A stretch of 64,000 bases of DNA. Origin: Ga0077555 sp050250755. Its GTDB lineage: Bacteria; Pseudomonadota; Alphaproteobacteria; Rhizobiales; Hyphomicrobiaceae. The stretch lies in the NCBI GenBank assembly GCA_050250755.1, contig JBFWOB010000004.1:124001-188000 (forward strand). The letters are read 5' to 3'. The translations under genes and the position numbers were made by a program. Shown piece after piece: positions 48,770 through 57,935 of this stretch. The notes under the pieces are model-generated. The model was not told where the DNA came from and ran no database searches. It was given only the letters and a program-made list of their open reading frames with translations. Position 1 is the first letter of the stretch. Each line of letters opens with the position of its first letter.

Positions 48770-49510
48770 ATGCAGAGACGCCCAGGAGGGTCCCCTTTAC
48801 GGGCTTCAGTCGACGCGACGCCGGAACTCTGCATCGAGAGAGTTGCCGCTCCGCTCCGCCAAAGCGTTACTGAAAGCATTCGCTATGCCATCGCCATTGG
48901 CCGGTTTAAGGCCGGCGAACGGCTTCCCGAGCGCAAACTATGTGAAATGACCGGCGTGAGCCGCACACTGGTGCGCGAGGCTTTGCGCCAACTTGAATCG
49001 GAGAGATTGATTGAAGTTGTCCCCCACCGTGGCCCCGTGGTCGCGCGGCTGACAATCAAGCAGGCCGAAGGGATCTATCAGGTCCGCACCGAGCTCGAGA
49101 GTCTAGCCTTTGAGCTTTTTGCTGAACACGCAACGACGGATCAACGGGAAGCCTTGTCTGCGGCGTTCAAGAAGCTCAAGAAGACGTTCAAAGGCACCGA
49201 TCCGATGGCACGGCTGCTCGCGAAGAATTACTTCTATGAGTGCCTCGTGCAGGGCGCGGGAAATGAGGCGTTGGGCGACAGCCTGCGGATGCTGAATGCG
49301 CGCGTTATGCTATTGCGTACCATGTCGATGCGACTTCCAGACCGTGTGGCGGCAAGTCTTCGGGAGCTGGCAGAGCTGATGGATGTGTTGGGCACCCGGG
49401 ATGGCAAGGCAGCCCGCACATTGGCAGAACGGCACGTTCGGAATGCCGCGCGTGCGGCGCTAGCGTTGTTGAGTTCGCAGCATCTGCTCGCATCCCTCAA
49501 CGAGGCCTGA
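48770..49510 (+). CDS. GntR-family transcriptional regulator with FCD domain
   Basis: 246 residues. The N-terminal winged helix (SIRYAIAIGRFKAGERLPERKLCEMTGVSRTLVREALRQLESERLI) is followed by a helical FCD ligand domain (ELESLAFELFAEHATTDQREA; LLRTMSMRLPDRVAASLRE; AERHVRNAARAAL). Such regulators sense small carboxylates and control neighbouring catabolic genes. The shared motif at 46017 and 47206 is a candidate operator. Confidence 0.9.
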   Translation: MQRRPGGSPLRASVDATPELCIERVAAPLRQSVTESIRYAIAIGRFKAGERLPERKLCEMTGVSRTLVREALRQLESERLIEVVPHRGPVVARLTIKQAEGIYQVRTELESLAFELFAEHATTDQREALSAAFKKLKKTFKGTDPMARLLAKNYFYECLVQGAGNEALGDSLRMLNARVMLLRTMSMRLPDRVAASLRELAELMDVLGTRDGKAARTLAERHVRNAARAALALLSSQHLLASLNEA

Positions 49511-49524
49511 GGCGGGGTCGAATA

Positions 49525-49698
49525 CAAAGTTCCAGCTCATCGTCACGAGCTCACGCTCGCCATCAGCCGCTCTCCGCACGACGGGCGCTTTCCAGCCGGG
49601 GGAGATGGCCGGCATCGGCTCGACCGACGTCGAGCGCCGATCGGAAAAGCCAGCGCATCGTTTCGACAGCGCGGGCCTGACTAAAGAGATTTGCACAC
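49525..49698 (-). pseudogene. Fragment of SOS response-associated peptidase (SRAP/YedK)
   Basis: On the minus strand, skipping one A near 49691 gives a start MCNLFSQARAVETMRWLFR, the SRAP N-terminus with catalytic Cys2. A second frame then gives PMPAISPGWKAPVVRRAADGERELVTMSW, also typical of the family. The rest of the gene (catalytic His region) is missing. Two frameshifts and a 3' truncation make it a remnant. Confidence 0.65.
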
Positions 49699-49794
49699 GG
49701 AGCGCCGCTCCGATGAGGACGGGTTCACCCGACCCTTAAAGAGCCGGGTGGGCGTGGGCAAGCCTTCGAGTTCGCAGCAGTCGGCTTCGCGGCT

Positions 49795-50625
49795 TTAGTA
49801 CGTGCCGGCAGTCTTCTGTTGGGCGCTAGCCGGCTTCACGCCTGTCAGCATGCCGCGCATACCCTCGCCGTTGACACGCCACCAATCGTGGAGAATACGC
49901 ACATCCCATCCGATGCAGAAGTGCTTCACGCCCATCTCGATGTATGGCGCGGCCTGCTTGATGTCGCCGAGCTCGACGCGCGGATGCAGGCCCATCTTCA
50001 GCGCCGTTTCAATGGTCTTGCGCTCGGCCCGCTTGACGTCGGGGTGATTCCGCTGGCCCGTTAGGCCGAGGCTCATGGAATAGTCCGAGCCTCCGAACTG
50101 CACCATATCGATGCCCTTGACCGACAGGATGGCGTCGAGATCTTCGAAGCACTCTCGCTTCTCGGCCATGATGGCGATAACTACCTCGTCGAGTGCTTTG
50201 ACATAGGCTGGCGAGCCACCCTCGAGCACCGTGCCGACATCGCGGCGCATGCCGACGCCGAGACGTCCGCCCGTTCCCGGTGTTTCCGCACGGACTGCAG
50301 CAATGCAAGCATGTGCGTCGGCGACGGTGCGCACGTCGGCGAACAAAATACTCTGGAAACCCGAGCCGATTGCGCGCATGGCCTGATGCGTCCATTGCTG
50401 CTGCTCGACCTTGATCATGCCGCCGAGGTTTTTCAGCTCGAGCGCGCGGCCAAGGTTATCCAGATCGTGCATTGTGAAAGGCGCGTACTCCGCGGTGAAC
50501 TCGACGTAATCGTAGTTGCCGCTGTCGCCAATCAGTTCGACCAGCGTGGGCCACGAGGACAGCAGATGCGTGCCGATCGACGGCTCGTTCGCGTTGAGCA
50601 GGGTGCGGAGGCGATTTGGGCGCAT
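49795..50625 (-). CDS. HpcH/HpaI-family aldolase (class II, 2-keto-3-deoxy acid type)
   Basis: A 276-residue TIM-barrel metal-dependent aldolase. SIGTHLLSSWPTLVELIGDSGNYDYVEFTAEYAPF is the first half of the active site (Glu metal ligand later at CFEDLDAIL). The usual Arg is in MRPNRL/KVEQQQW, and VKGIDMVQFGGSDYSMSLG carries the second metal Asp. The ATG at 50625 is preferred to the longer reading from 50709. It would cleave a 4-hydroxy-2-ketoacid to pyruvate and an aldehyde, fitting the lower end of an aromatic or sugar-acid pathway. Convergent with gntR. Confidence 0.85.
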   Translation of the reverse strand: MRPNRLRTLLNANEPSIGTHLLSSWPTLVELIGDSGNYDYVEFTAEYAPFTMHDLDNLGRALELKNLGGMIKVEQQQWTHQAMRAIGSGFQSILFADVRTVADAHACIAAVRAETPGTGGRLGVGMRRDVGTVLEGGSPAYVKALDEVVIAIMAEKRECFEDLDAILSVKGIDMVQFGGSDYSMSLGLTGQRNHPDVKRAERKTIETALKMGLHPRVELGDIKQAAPYIEMGVKHFCIGWDVRILHDWWRVNGEGMRGMLTGVKPASAQQKTAGTY

Positions 50626-51078
50626 GGCGATGTTTCCTTGGGTCGAGGAGGGGCAGGGAGCAGTTCGTAGGCGCGTTGCAGCAAACCATGGCGCGCGTGT
50701 CCCGGCCATACATCAATCCGGACCGGAAGCCGTCGAAGCCTGGGCGTGTTTTTCCGATTGCCGGACGTGATGGGAACCAGCCTCTCGCAGCGGCGCGCCG
50801 AAACGACAATGTCCCTAATTGGAGGCGACGGCACTCCTGGTGTCGAGGAAAGGAATTCAACGCGCTGACGCTCGAGGCCTGCAAAGTCGGCTTTCTCGCG
50901 CTGGCATCGCGGATCAGCCTGGAAATGTCCGGCGAGGAGGGAAGGGGGATGACGCAACGTCAGCATCAAGGCCAGCGACGCTGGCGAGGCGCTATGAGTT
51001 CGTAAGAGCTATTGCGCACTGGTTCTTGTGGCAAGCCGTGTCGCGGTTTCAGATATGTTTCTCAGGATGGAGAGCCGT
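50626..51078. other. Intergenic region, no recognised gene
   Basis: 453 bases with open frames on both strands but no protein family signature. It probably holds the promoter of the aldolase gene on its left and of the small ORF on its right. Confidence 0.35.
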
Positions 51079-51243
51079 ATGCAAACCGATTGGAACCTGC
51101 TTCGGGAAATGATTGGCGCGCGAGAGCCAATCCCAACGTGGGATGACATTCGGAAGATGGTTCAATGGTTCGGCAACCATGCCGCTCCCAGTATCAAGTG
51201 GGCTATTGCTGATCACCGCCGCGCTACCTTGCGTGTCGACTAG
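51079..51243 (+). CDS. Small hypothetical protein (54 residues)
   Basis: The ATG at 51079 is preceded by GGAGAG. The peptide starts MQTDWNLLREMIG and ends HRRATLRVD. It is tryptophan-rich and soluble, with no family recognised. It directly precedes the decayed serine hydrolase and could be a host gene of its own or the first part of the same remnant region. Confidence 0.45.
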   Translation: MQTDWNLLREMIGAREPIPTWDDIRKMVQWFGNHAAPSIKWAIADHRRATLRVD

Positions 51244-51244
51244 G

Positions 51245-51899
51245 ATGATCCATCAGCGCGCCAGTGAAGCCCTCGCAGAGCTTGTCGAGCGTACGAGCGG
51301 TATTCCGACCTTTGCCGCCATCGTCATGGTCGATGGTCGTGTTGGAGCACAATGCGGCGCGTCCGCTTTGTGCCTGCTCCACGTTCAAAGTCGCAGCGGC
51401 GACGGCCGTGATGTCCCTCGTTCGAGAGGGAGCGATAGAGCTTGACCGGCCCGCCCTTTCCTACGACAGCAGCCTCGAATTCAGTGACGGGGTTCTGGCT
51501 CAGGCCGTCACGCTTCGTCATCTCTTGAGCCATACATCAGACCTCGATGACACAGAAGAAGCAGAGGCGATGCCGCGGCAATGCCTGCAAAACCTTCCTT
51601 TCCTCGCCAAACCAGGTCGCGCCTTTCGATACAGTAATGTTGCCTTCGATATAGGAAAAATGACAGCCGGGACCCGAGTTGGCCTGACCTACAAGAATCT
51701 GTTGCGGGAACGGGTATTGACCCCCTTGAGGATGCGCGACACGCATTGGCCGCCCAACTCTCTACTTGGGGCGCCATTTACCACCGCCCGCGATCTGATG
51801 CGTCTCGCAGGGGAGCACCTTGGCGGAAATCAGGTTCTCCGACCGCGCTACCTGGATGAAATGCATCGCATCCATGCCGACAGCACCTCGCCGCTCTAA
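51245..51899 (+). pseudogene. Frameshifted serine beta-lactamase-like hydrolase (class C/esterase type)
   Basis: The frame from ATG 51245 (MIHQRASEALAELVERTSG, then PTFAAIVMVDGR) shifts near 51341 by one extra base into LEHNAARPLCACSTFKVAAA (SxxK motif, catalytic Ser and Lys), RHLLSHTSDL, and AFRYSNVAF (YxN motif). The C-terminal third of the family (HxG-type motif) is missing. It is therefore frameshifted and truncated. It ends four bases into the convergent hydrolase gene. Confidence 0.75.
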
Positions 51900-52777
51900 C
51901 CTCCGAAGAAGCGCATGAACCAGTCGACGACCTGTCTTGGTGCCTCTTCATTGATGTAATGGCCAGTTGGTAGAGCTTCCCCACGGACATCCCTGGCACG
52001 CCGGCGCCAGTATTCGAGCGGATCAGCAAACCGGCGGCCGACGCTGCTCTGCGCCCCCCAAAGTACCAATAGCGGCATTTCGATCTGGCGGTTCAGGTCT
52101 GCCGTGTCGAGTTCGCAGTCAATTGTTGCCGCTGCGCGGTAGTCACCACAGGAACCGCGGATCGTCTTCTCGTTGAAGCAGCGCACGTACTCGTGCCAGA
52201 TCGCCGGCGGAATATGGTTGAGATTGGCGGTGAGCTTGAGCAGCTTCTTGCGCATGAACCAGTCGGCAGGAACGCTACCCAGCATGCGCTCCGGGAAGTC
52301 GGCGGGCTGTGCCATGAACGGCCAGTGCCAGCCTCCGATCGCGCCCTCCTTGTTCATTGCCGCCCACATGTCGAGCGTGGGCACGATGTCGAGCACCGCG
52401 GCCTTGATGACCTTGTTCGGATGATCGAGACACATGCGGTGCACTGTGCGCCCGCCGCGATCGTGTCCTGCGATGAAGAAACGACTGTAGCCGAGTGCTG
52501 CCATCACCTCCACTTGATCCTGTGCCATCGCGCGGAACGAGTAATTCGAGTGGTCCGGCGCCTCTGGCGGCGCCGAACTGTCGCCGTAGCCGCGTAGGTC
52601 AGCGGCGACAACGTGGAAGCGCTCCGCGAGTTGCGGTGCGGCGGCGTGCCAGGAGACATGCGACAACGGATTACCGTGCAGCAAAAGCAGTGGGGGCCCG
52701 CTGCCGCCGTGCCGAAGCCGAATGCGTGCTCCGCTGGTCTCTATATCGGTGAGTGCAAAACCGGGCATGATTTCCAT
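51896..52777 (-). CDS. Fluoroacetate/haloacetate dehalogenase-like alpha/beta hydrolase
   Basis: 293 residues. All functional positions described for fluoroacetate dehalogenases are present. The nucleophile is Asp (D106 in GHDRGGR) with R107 and R110 for the carboxylate; D130 (LDIVP) is the acid; H151, W152 (GGWHWPF) and Y213 (CGDYR) form the halide pocket; H273 (GHYINEE) is the base. HGNPLSHVSW supplies the oxyanion region. It would convert a 2-halo acid to the 2-hydroxy acid in the cytoplasm. It is a lone gene among gene remnants. Non-fluorinated haloacids or epoxides remain possible substrates. Confidence 0.85.
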   Translation of the reverse strand: MEIMPGFALTDIETSGARIRLRHGGSGPPLLLLHGNPLSHVSWHAAAPQLAERFHVVAADLRGYGDSSAPPEAPDHSNYSFRAMAQDQVEVMAALGYSRFFIAGHDRGGRTVHRMCLDHPNKVIKAAVLDIVPTLDMWAAMNKEGAIGGWHWPFMAQPADFPERMLGSVPADWFMRKKLLKLTANLNHIPPAIWHEYVRCFNEKTIRGSCGDYRAAATIDCELDTADLNRQIEMPLLVLWGAQSSVGRRFADPLEYWRRRARDVRGEALPTGHYINEEAPRQVVDWFMRFFGG

Positions 52778-52960
52778 GGAGGGCCTCTCGCCGCTACGTG
52801 CTTCCAGATGCTAATCAGCAGGCTTTGCCGCCCAGCATTCACCGATCGCTGCGCCAAGCGCCCGCGGTACGCACGTGCTTACGCCCATACGGCGGTAGAC
52901 GAAAGACTAGAAGCGTGGTGACGAGGTCCGCGTAGACCAATGGCGCAAGCGGCCACACCT

Positions 52961-53230
52961 TCACCAACATCGCAGCAGATCCACGATGGCGTCATCGACC
53001 TCGATGCCGAGATACCTCGCGGTACTTTCGATCTTCGAATGTCCAAGCAGCAGCTATACTGCGCGGAGATTGCCGGCTCTTCGATAGATTAGCACCGCCT
53101 TAGTGCGCCGCAGCGAATGTGTGCCGAACTTCGCTCGAGACCGATGGTGGCAACCCACTCTTGGACAAGCCGGGCGTACTGACCTGTATTGATATTCGCA
53201 GAGACCGTCAGCGATTTGAGGATGCAGAAT
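52961..53230 (-). pseudogene. Tyrosine recombinase/integrase remnant
   Basis: Minus strand: NINTGQYARLVQEWVATIGLE in one frame, then, after a frameshift near 53138, FGTHSLRRTKAVLIYRRAGN (HxxR box), a TAG stop, and LLLGHSKIESTARYLGIEVDD (second His and the nucleophile Tyr). Only the C-terminal catalytic part is present, with one frameshift and one nonsense codon. It marks a former mobile element or island. Confidence 0.8.
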
Positions 53231-53739
53231 TACAAGTCGACGCTTCAAAAATTATCCCGATAATTTTTGAATGGATTGGCTGAAGCTCGCCAGTCTTTGG
53301 CGCAATATCGGAATAATGAAATCATTAGGATAACGCATCGATCCTCTTGCCCAGAAGGAAGGTCAGATCGAAAGGCTTGATCTGCATCATAAGCGCATCG
53401 ACCAGCCTCTGCCCCGTCACCGCCGGCATTAGCCAAAAGTCCACACGGCTCCAGCGCCGATGATCACAGAGTCAATCTCGATCGGCGCCGGTGCGTTCAA
53501 TCATAAAGACGGTCCTCGCAGAAGATGATGTGGGCCCGATATGGGGCTCGTTCAGCCGACTACATGGCTCTCTCTGATGCCCAAGGCAAGTTTGCGGTTC
53601 CTGTCGGTCAAGCGGCCAACGACGGTCTGATGCAATCGATCGCCTGTTCGATAGCGGCGGCGAGCTTAAGAAAACTTGCCGTCGCACCCACCTTGCTGCC
53701 AGCATGGCTCAATCGTCCACACCAGGGAGGACGCCGATA
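53231..53739. other. Region of probable decayed mobile DNA
   Basis: About 500 bases between the integrase remnant and the peptide-type binding protein. Short frames on both strands give no recognisable protein. A minus-strand frame at 53330-53431 (MPAVTGQRLVDALMMQ at its start) is intact but too short to assign. No tRNA or clear attachment site was found. Confidence 0.35.
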
Positions 53740-55332
53740 ATGTTGCGCTTGAAGAATACGCTTTTCATATCGTCCATTGCGGCACTGACATTCGCCGGGT
53801 TCGCGGCTCCGGTAGCCGAAGCACAGACACCAAAGCGGGGCGGAACGCTAACCTATGCGGTGGTTTCGAGCCCGCCGAGCTACGATTGCCACGCCGAGAT
53901 CACGTTCGGCGCCGTGCACCCGCTCGCCCCGCACTATTCGCTTCTTCTCAAGATCGACGCCGCAAACTACCCCAAGGTGATCGGTGACCTCGCCGAGAGC
54001 TGGATCGCTGCCCCCGATGGCTCCAGCTACACCTTCAAGCTGCATAAGAACGTCAAGTTTCACGACGGGTCGCCCTTGACCTCGGCCGACGTCAAGGCGA
54101 GCTACGAGCGCATCATCCGACCACCAGCCGGCGTCACGTCGGTGCGCAAGTCCTATTACGAGGACTTCGGCGAGATCGAGACCCCCGACGACAGCACGAT
54201 CATCTTCAAGATGAAGAACAAGGTGGCGGGCGTGCTCGAGCTGCTAGCCTCACCCTTCAACTGCATCTACAGCGCCGCCAAGCTAAAGGCCGGCGGCAAC
54301 TATCCGGCACGCGAAGTGATGGGCTCGGGCGCCTTCCAGTTCGTCGAGCACGTGCAGGGCTCGCACTGGGTCGGCAAGCGTTTCGACAACTACTTCAAGC
54401 CGGATCGCCCCTATCTCGACGGCTTCAAGATCTTCTTCGTGAAATCGTCGGCCGTCATACCCGGCTTACTGGGCGGGCAATTCGACGCCGAGTTTCGATT
54501 CGTGACGCCGCCGGAGCGCGATCGGCTCGTACAAGGGTTCGGCGACAAGGCCGTCGTCCACGAAACGGCACTCATTGCCGGCAACATCATCATATTCAAC
54601 ACGAAGCGGAAGCCCTTCGATGATATCCGCGTCCGACAAGCGCTAACCCACGCCATAGATCGCTGGAACGGCGGCATGCAATTGGGCAAGGTCTCGTCAC
54701 AGCGTTATCCTGGTGGCGTCAACCGCCCAGGCTCGCTGATGGCTCTGCCGCCCGAGGAACTCCACAAAATCCCCGGCTACTGGAAGGACCCCGAGGCGGC
54801 ACGTGCCGAGGCCAAGCGGCTTCTCAAGGAGGCGGGCCAGGAGAACATTGCCTTCAAATTCCTGAATCGCGCAGATATCGCAAGCTATACAGCCGCTGGC
54901 ATTTTCGTGATCGACCAATGGCGGCGGGTCGGCGCCACAGCCACTCACGAGCAGCTCGAGTCGAAGCTCTATTTCGACAACCTGGCGAAGGGCAATTTCG
55001 ACGTCGCGATGGAATTCATTTCAGACTACCTCGACGATCCCACACTGAACTTCGTCAAGTTCCTGTCGAAGAAGTCGGGCTCGCTCGGCTATTCGGGACA
55101 CGAGGATGGTAAAATCGATGAATTGTACGATCTGCAGCGGCGTGAGCTCGATGTGCAAAAGCGAACAGTCCTTGCCCGCGAACTCGACAAGTACGTCTTG
55201 ACGACAGCCTACTCGGTGCCGCTGCTGTGGACCAACCGGATCGTGGTGATGCCGAAAGTGGTGCAAGGCTGGAATTTCACGCCAACACACTACCTGTCAC
55301 AGGATCTCACAGACGTCTGGCTCAACCGATAA
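53740..55332 (+). CDS. Family 5 ABC binding protein (peptide/nickel type)
   Basis: A 530-residue secreted receptor of the DppA/OppA family. The ATG at 53740 has GGGAGG upstream (53704 is an alternative), with a signal peptide ending in AEAQTP. KRGGTLTYAVVSSPPSYD opens the mature protein. YTFKLHKNVKFHDGSPLTSADVKASYERI is the family signature and PFDDIRVRQALTHAIDR the hinge region. No permease or ATPase of this class adjoins it, so it is an orphan receptor using a system elsewhere. Confidence 0.92.
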   Translation: MLRLKNTLFISSIAALTFAGFAAPVAEAQTPKRGGTLTYAVVSSPPSYDCHAEITFGAVHPLAPHYSLLLKIDAANYPKVIGDLAESWIAAPDGSSYTFKLHKNVKFHDGSPLTSADVKASYERIIRPPAGVTSVRKSYYEDFGEIETPDDSTIIFKMKNKVAGVLELLASPFNCIYSAAKLKAGGNYPAREVMGSGAFQFVEHVQGSHWVGKRFDNYFKPDRPYLDGFKIFFVKSSAVIPGLLGGQFDAEFRFVTPPERDRLVQGFGDKAVVHETALIAGNIIIFNTKRKPFDDIRVRQALTHAIDRWNGGMQLGKVSSQRYPGGVNRPGSLMALPPEELHKIPGYWKDPEAARAEAKRLLKEAGQENIAFKFLNRADIASYTAAGIFVIDQWRRVGATATHEQLESKLYFDNLAKGNFDVAMEFISDYLDDPTLNFVKFLSKKSGSLGYSGHEDGKIDELYDLQRRELDVQKRTVLARELDKYVLTTAYSVPLLWTNRIVVMPKVVQGWNFTPTHYLSQDLTDVWLNR

Positions 55333-55802
55333 ATTGGACACAGCCGCTCCGGCCTTTCGCTAGGGCGGAGTGCGTTGCGTTTCTTGCGCCGATTGCAGAA
55401 TTAAAGGCGACTTTGTGCGACGCGCCAACTGGGGCAGTGCCGTTTGCTCGTTGGCCCGTCACGCCGACCTCGACCGACTCGAGAGCGAGGTGAAAAAGCT
55501 CGTCGCGGCGACCCGAGGAAACGCGCGCCGCATCCCGAAGGATATCAACGGCAACATCAGCGGCTGGCCTTGCATGGCCATGTGGGCGGGAAAGGAGATG
55601 TTTCCGCTTTGCCGCTTGCATCGACGACGCGCCCAGGGCCGGCCTGAATCACTTGGAGACCTCGCAAACTGCAACAGGTCAAGATGGCGCTTCCGCCATG
55701 CGCATCCTGGTATTGTTACGCACGTGCGATTGACAATTCGTCAGATCGTCAGGTAGGCTCACAATACATAGTCGAGAAAAATACAACATTAGGGGAAACG
55801 AT
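55333..55802. other. Intergenic region before the third Liv operon
   Basis: 470 bases. A plus-strand frame (55370-55756, 128 codons) and several minus-strand frames are open but have no recognised features. The right end is AT-rich (55730-55800) and is the probable promoter area of the binding-protein gene. Confidence 0.35.
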
Positions 55803-56972
55803 ATGAGGGTCACTCGGCGTGAGATGGGCGCTCTTGTTGCCGGTGCGGCGAGTGCGTTCGTTGCGCGGCAGGCCTTTGCCGCAGACAAAGAAATCGCGAT
55901 TGGCGGCAGTGTACCCCTCAGTGGTCCCGGCGCCGCTACCGGCATCACCACCCAGCGCACATTTCAACACGCGGTCGATCTGGTCAATGCGGAGGGGATC
56001 AACGTCGGCGGGGATCGTTACACGTTCAAGGTGACGTTCTACGACAACAAATATGTGCCGGCGGAGGCAGTGACGGTCGTCGAGAAGCTTCTCGCCGATG
56101 GAACGCGATTTTTGTATTCGCTCGGATCAGGAAACTCAGTGCCTGTCGTTGCGAAAACGACGGCGGCGAAATGCCTTCAGATGTCGCTTGCCTCGGGCAA
56201 GTCTCATCTCACGTCGCCGGAGTTCCCTCTCAGTTTTCGGGTCGCGCCGACAAACGAGACGGCTTTCGCAGTATATCCCTGGCTGAAAACGGCCTATCCC
56301 AATGTGAAGAAAATCGGGCACATGAACCCTTCCGACGAGGCGGGGTTCACCGAATCTGAAGATCGCACGATGATTGCGGAGAAGAACGGCTTCACCAACG
56401 TCGTGAAAGAATTCTTCAAGCGCGGATCGACAGACTTCTATCCGGTGGCAACCCGCTTAGTGGGAGCCAATCCGGATCTGATCGATTTCGGTGGCACCAT
56501 CGGTCGCGACCAGGCCTTGGGCTGCAAGGCCCTGCGCGAGCTTGGCTATAAGGGCGAGATTTTGCTGGGCTACTCCGATGTGAAGTCCTTCATCGAAGTG
56601 GCCGGCGCCGATGCTGCCGAGAAAACGATCCTGTTCGACACATTGATCGAGCCGCAGAATGACAAGCAGAAGGAACTGGAGGGCTGGTGGCTCAAGACAT
56701 ATGGGCCTCCGTTCCCATCTTTCGGTTACACAGTCTACGATATGCCGTTCGTGTTGGCGCAGGCGATCCGCACAGCGCAATCGGTTGATCCTGTCGCCGT
56801 CGCCAAGGCTATGACGGGGATGGAATGGGATGGCCTCTACGGCAAGGCTCGCTTCGGCATGAAATCGGTCTACGGCGTCGATACGTCTATTACGCGGCCC
56901 ATTCCGATGGCTGTCGTAAAAGGCGGAAAGCCAGTGCAAATTGCCTTGGTTCCCTGGCCGGCGAACGTTTGA
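55803..56972 (+). CDS. Liv-type periplasmic binding protein
   Basis: 389 residues. The N-terminus RVTRREMGALVAGAASAFVARQAFA is Tat-like (TRREMG) and ends with AFA before ADKEIAIGG. VPLSGPGAATGITTQRTFQHAVDLVNAEGINVGG is the type 1 receptor start; SLGSGNSVPVV supplies the ligand-contacting Ser stretch. First gene of a five-gene operon to 60387. Confidence 0.9.
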   Translation: MRVTRREMGALVAGAASAFVARQAFAADKEIAIGGSVPLSGPGAATGITTQRTFQHAVDLVNAEGINVGGDRYTFKVTFYDNKYVPAEAVTVVEKLLADGTRFLYSLGSGNSVPVVAKTTAAKCLQMSLASGKSHLTSPEFPLSFRVAPTNETAFAVYPWLKTAYPNVKKIGHMNPSDEAGFTESEDRTMIAEKNGFTNVVKEFFKRGSTDFYPVATRLVGANPDLIDFGGTIGRDQALGCKALRELGYKGEILLGYSDVKSFIEVAGADAAEKTILFDTLIEPQNDKQKELEGWWLKTYGPPFPSFGYTVYDMPFVLAQAIRTAQSVDPVAVAKAMTGMEWDGLYGKARFGMKSVYGVDTSITRPIPMAVVKGGKPVQIALVPWPANV

Positions 56973-56981
56973 ACCGCCGCC

Positions 56982-57845
56982 ATGAGTGGAACTCTGCTGT
57001 TACAGATTATCGCCAGCGGCCTAGTGATGGGCTTGATTTATATGCTCATCGCACTGGGCGTGACCTTGCTGTTCGGTATCATGCGCGTTGTGAATTTCGT
57101 GCATGGCGAGTTTGTCATGCTCTCGGCCTTTGCCGTGTATTTCATGAGCATGGCCGGCGGATTGCCTTTCGCCGCCGCTCTGGGGATCGCAATTCTTGCG
57201 AGCGGGCTGGTCGCGGTATTCTGCCAGTACGCGCTTTTCAGTCCTCTGCAGTACGACATTTTGAACTGCTTCATAGTCGGGATCGGGGCGTCGTTTGCGA
57301 TCCGATCGGCTTCCTGGGCCATCTTTGGTCCGGAGCCGATCGCTATTCCTCCTACTTTTCCAGGCGTACTGAATATCGGCGGCGTATTCATTGCGAAACA
57401 GCGCCTGTTCGCAGCGGGTCTCTGCGCAGCACTTGCCATCCTGCTTTATCTGTTTCTGCAATTCACGCGGCAGGGCAAGGCTATGCGCGCCGTCGAGCAG
57501 GATAGCGAGGCTGCCCTGCTTATGGGGGTCAATCCGACCAGCGTTTATATCACGGCATTCGTTATCAGTGCCGCGCTTGCCGCCGTCGGGGGGGCGATGC
57601 TCGGTTCTTTGTTTGGTGTTGACCCGGAAATGGGGGCCGAGCCGCTGCTGAAGTCTTTCATCATTGTGCAAATCGGCGGCATGGGGAGTCTGCTAGGCAC
57701 CGTTATCGCGGCGCTGTTTATCGGGCTGACCGACAGTGTCAGCGGCACGCTTTTGGGGGGCGAACTCGCCTTCATCATCGATTTCGCGCTCCTGATGCTG
57801 ATCCTGATCGTGCGTCCGCGCGGATTGTTTGGCTACGATGCTTAG
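56982..57845 (+). CDS. livH: Liv-type ABC permease LivH
   Basis: A 287-residue permease with LVMGLIYMLIALGVTLLFGIMRVVNFVHGEFVMLSAF, the LivH signature, and IVQIGGMGSLLGTVIAALFIG near the end. It starts nine bases after the binding-protein gene. Confidence 0.93.
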   Translation: MSGTLLLQIIASGLVMGLIYMLIALGVTLLFGIMRVVNFVHGEFVMLSAFAVYFMSMAGGLPFAAALGIAILASGLVAVFCQYALFSPLQYDILNCFIVGIGASFAIRSASWAIFGPEPIAIPPTFPGVLNIGGVFIAKQRLFAAGLCAALAILLYLFLQFTRQGKAMRAVEQDSEAALLMGVNPTSVYITAFVISAALAAVGGAMLGSLFGVDPEMGAEPLLKSFIIVQIGGMGSLLGTVIAALFIGLTDSVSGTLLGGELAFIIDFALLMLILIVRPRGLFGYDA

Positions 57846-57935
57846 GCGCAAGGCCCCTCCGATGGACTTCCTCCCTAATGCTGGCCGCCAGATCTCCGTC
57901 GGTCACGGCAATGCACTCGCGGCGAGGTGTACGCG

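Noticed and set aside
52173..52597. Plus-strand ORFs opposite the dehalogenase-like gene
   Set aside because: Shadow frames; the minus-strand enzyme is complete with all active-site residues.
53330..53431. Possible small antitoxin-like ORF near the integrase remnant
   Set aside because: Only about 33 residues, no partner toxin, no recognised motif.
53231..53739. Search for a tRNA or att site next to the integrase remnant
   Set aside because: No cloverleaf-compatible sequence or long direct repeat was seen by eye.
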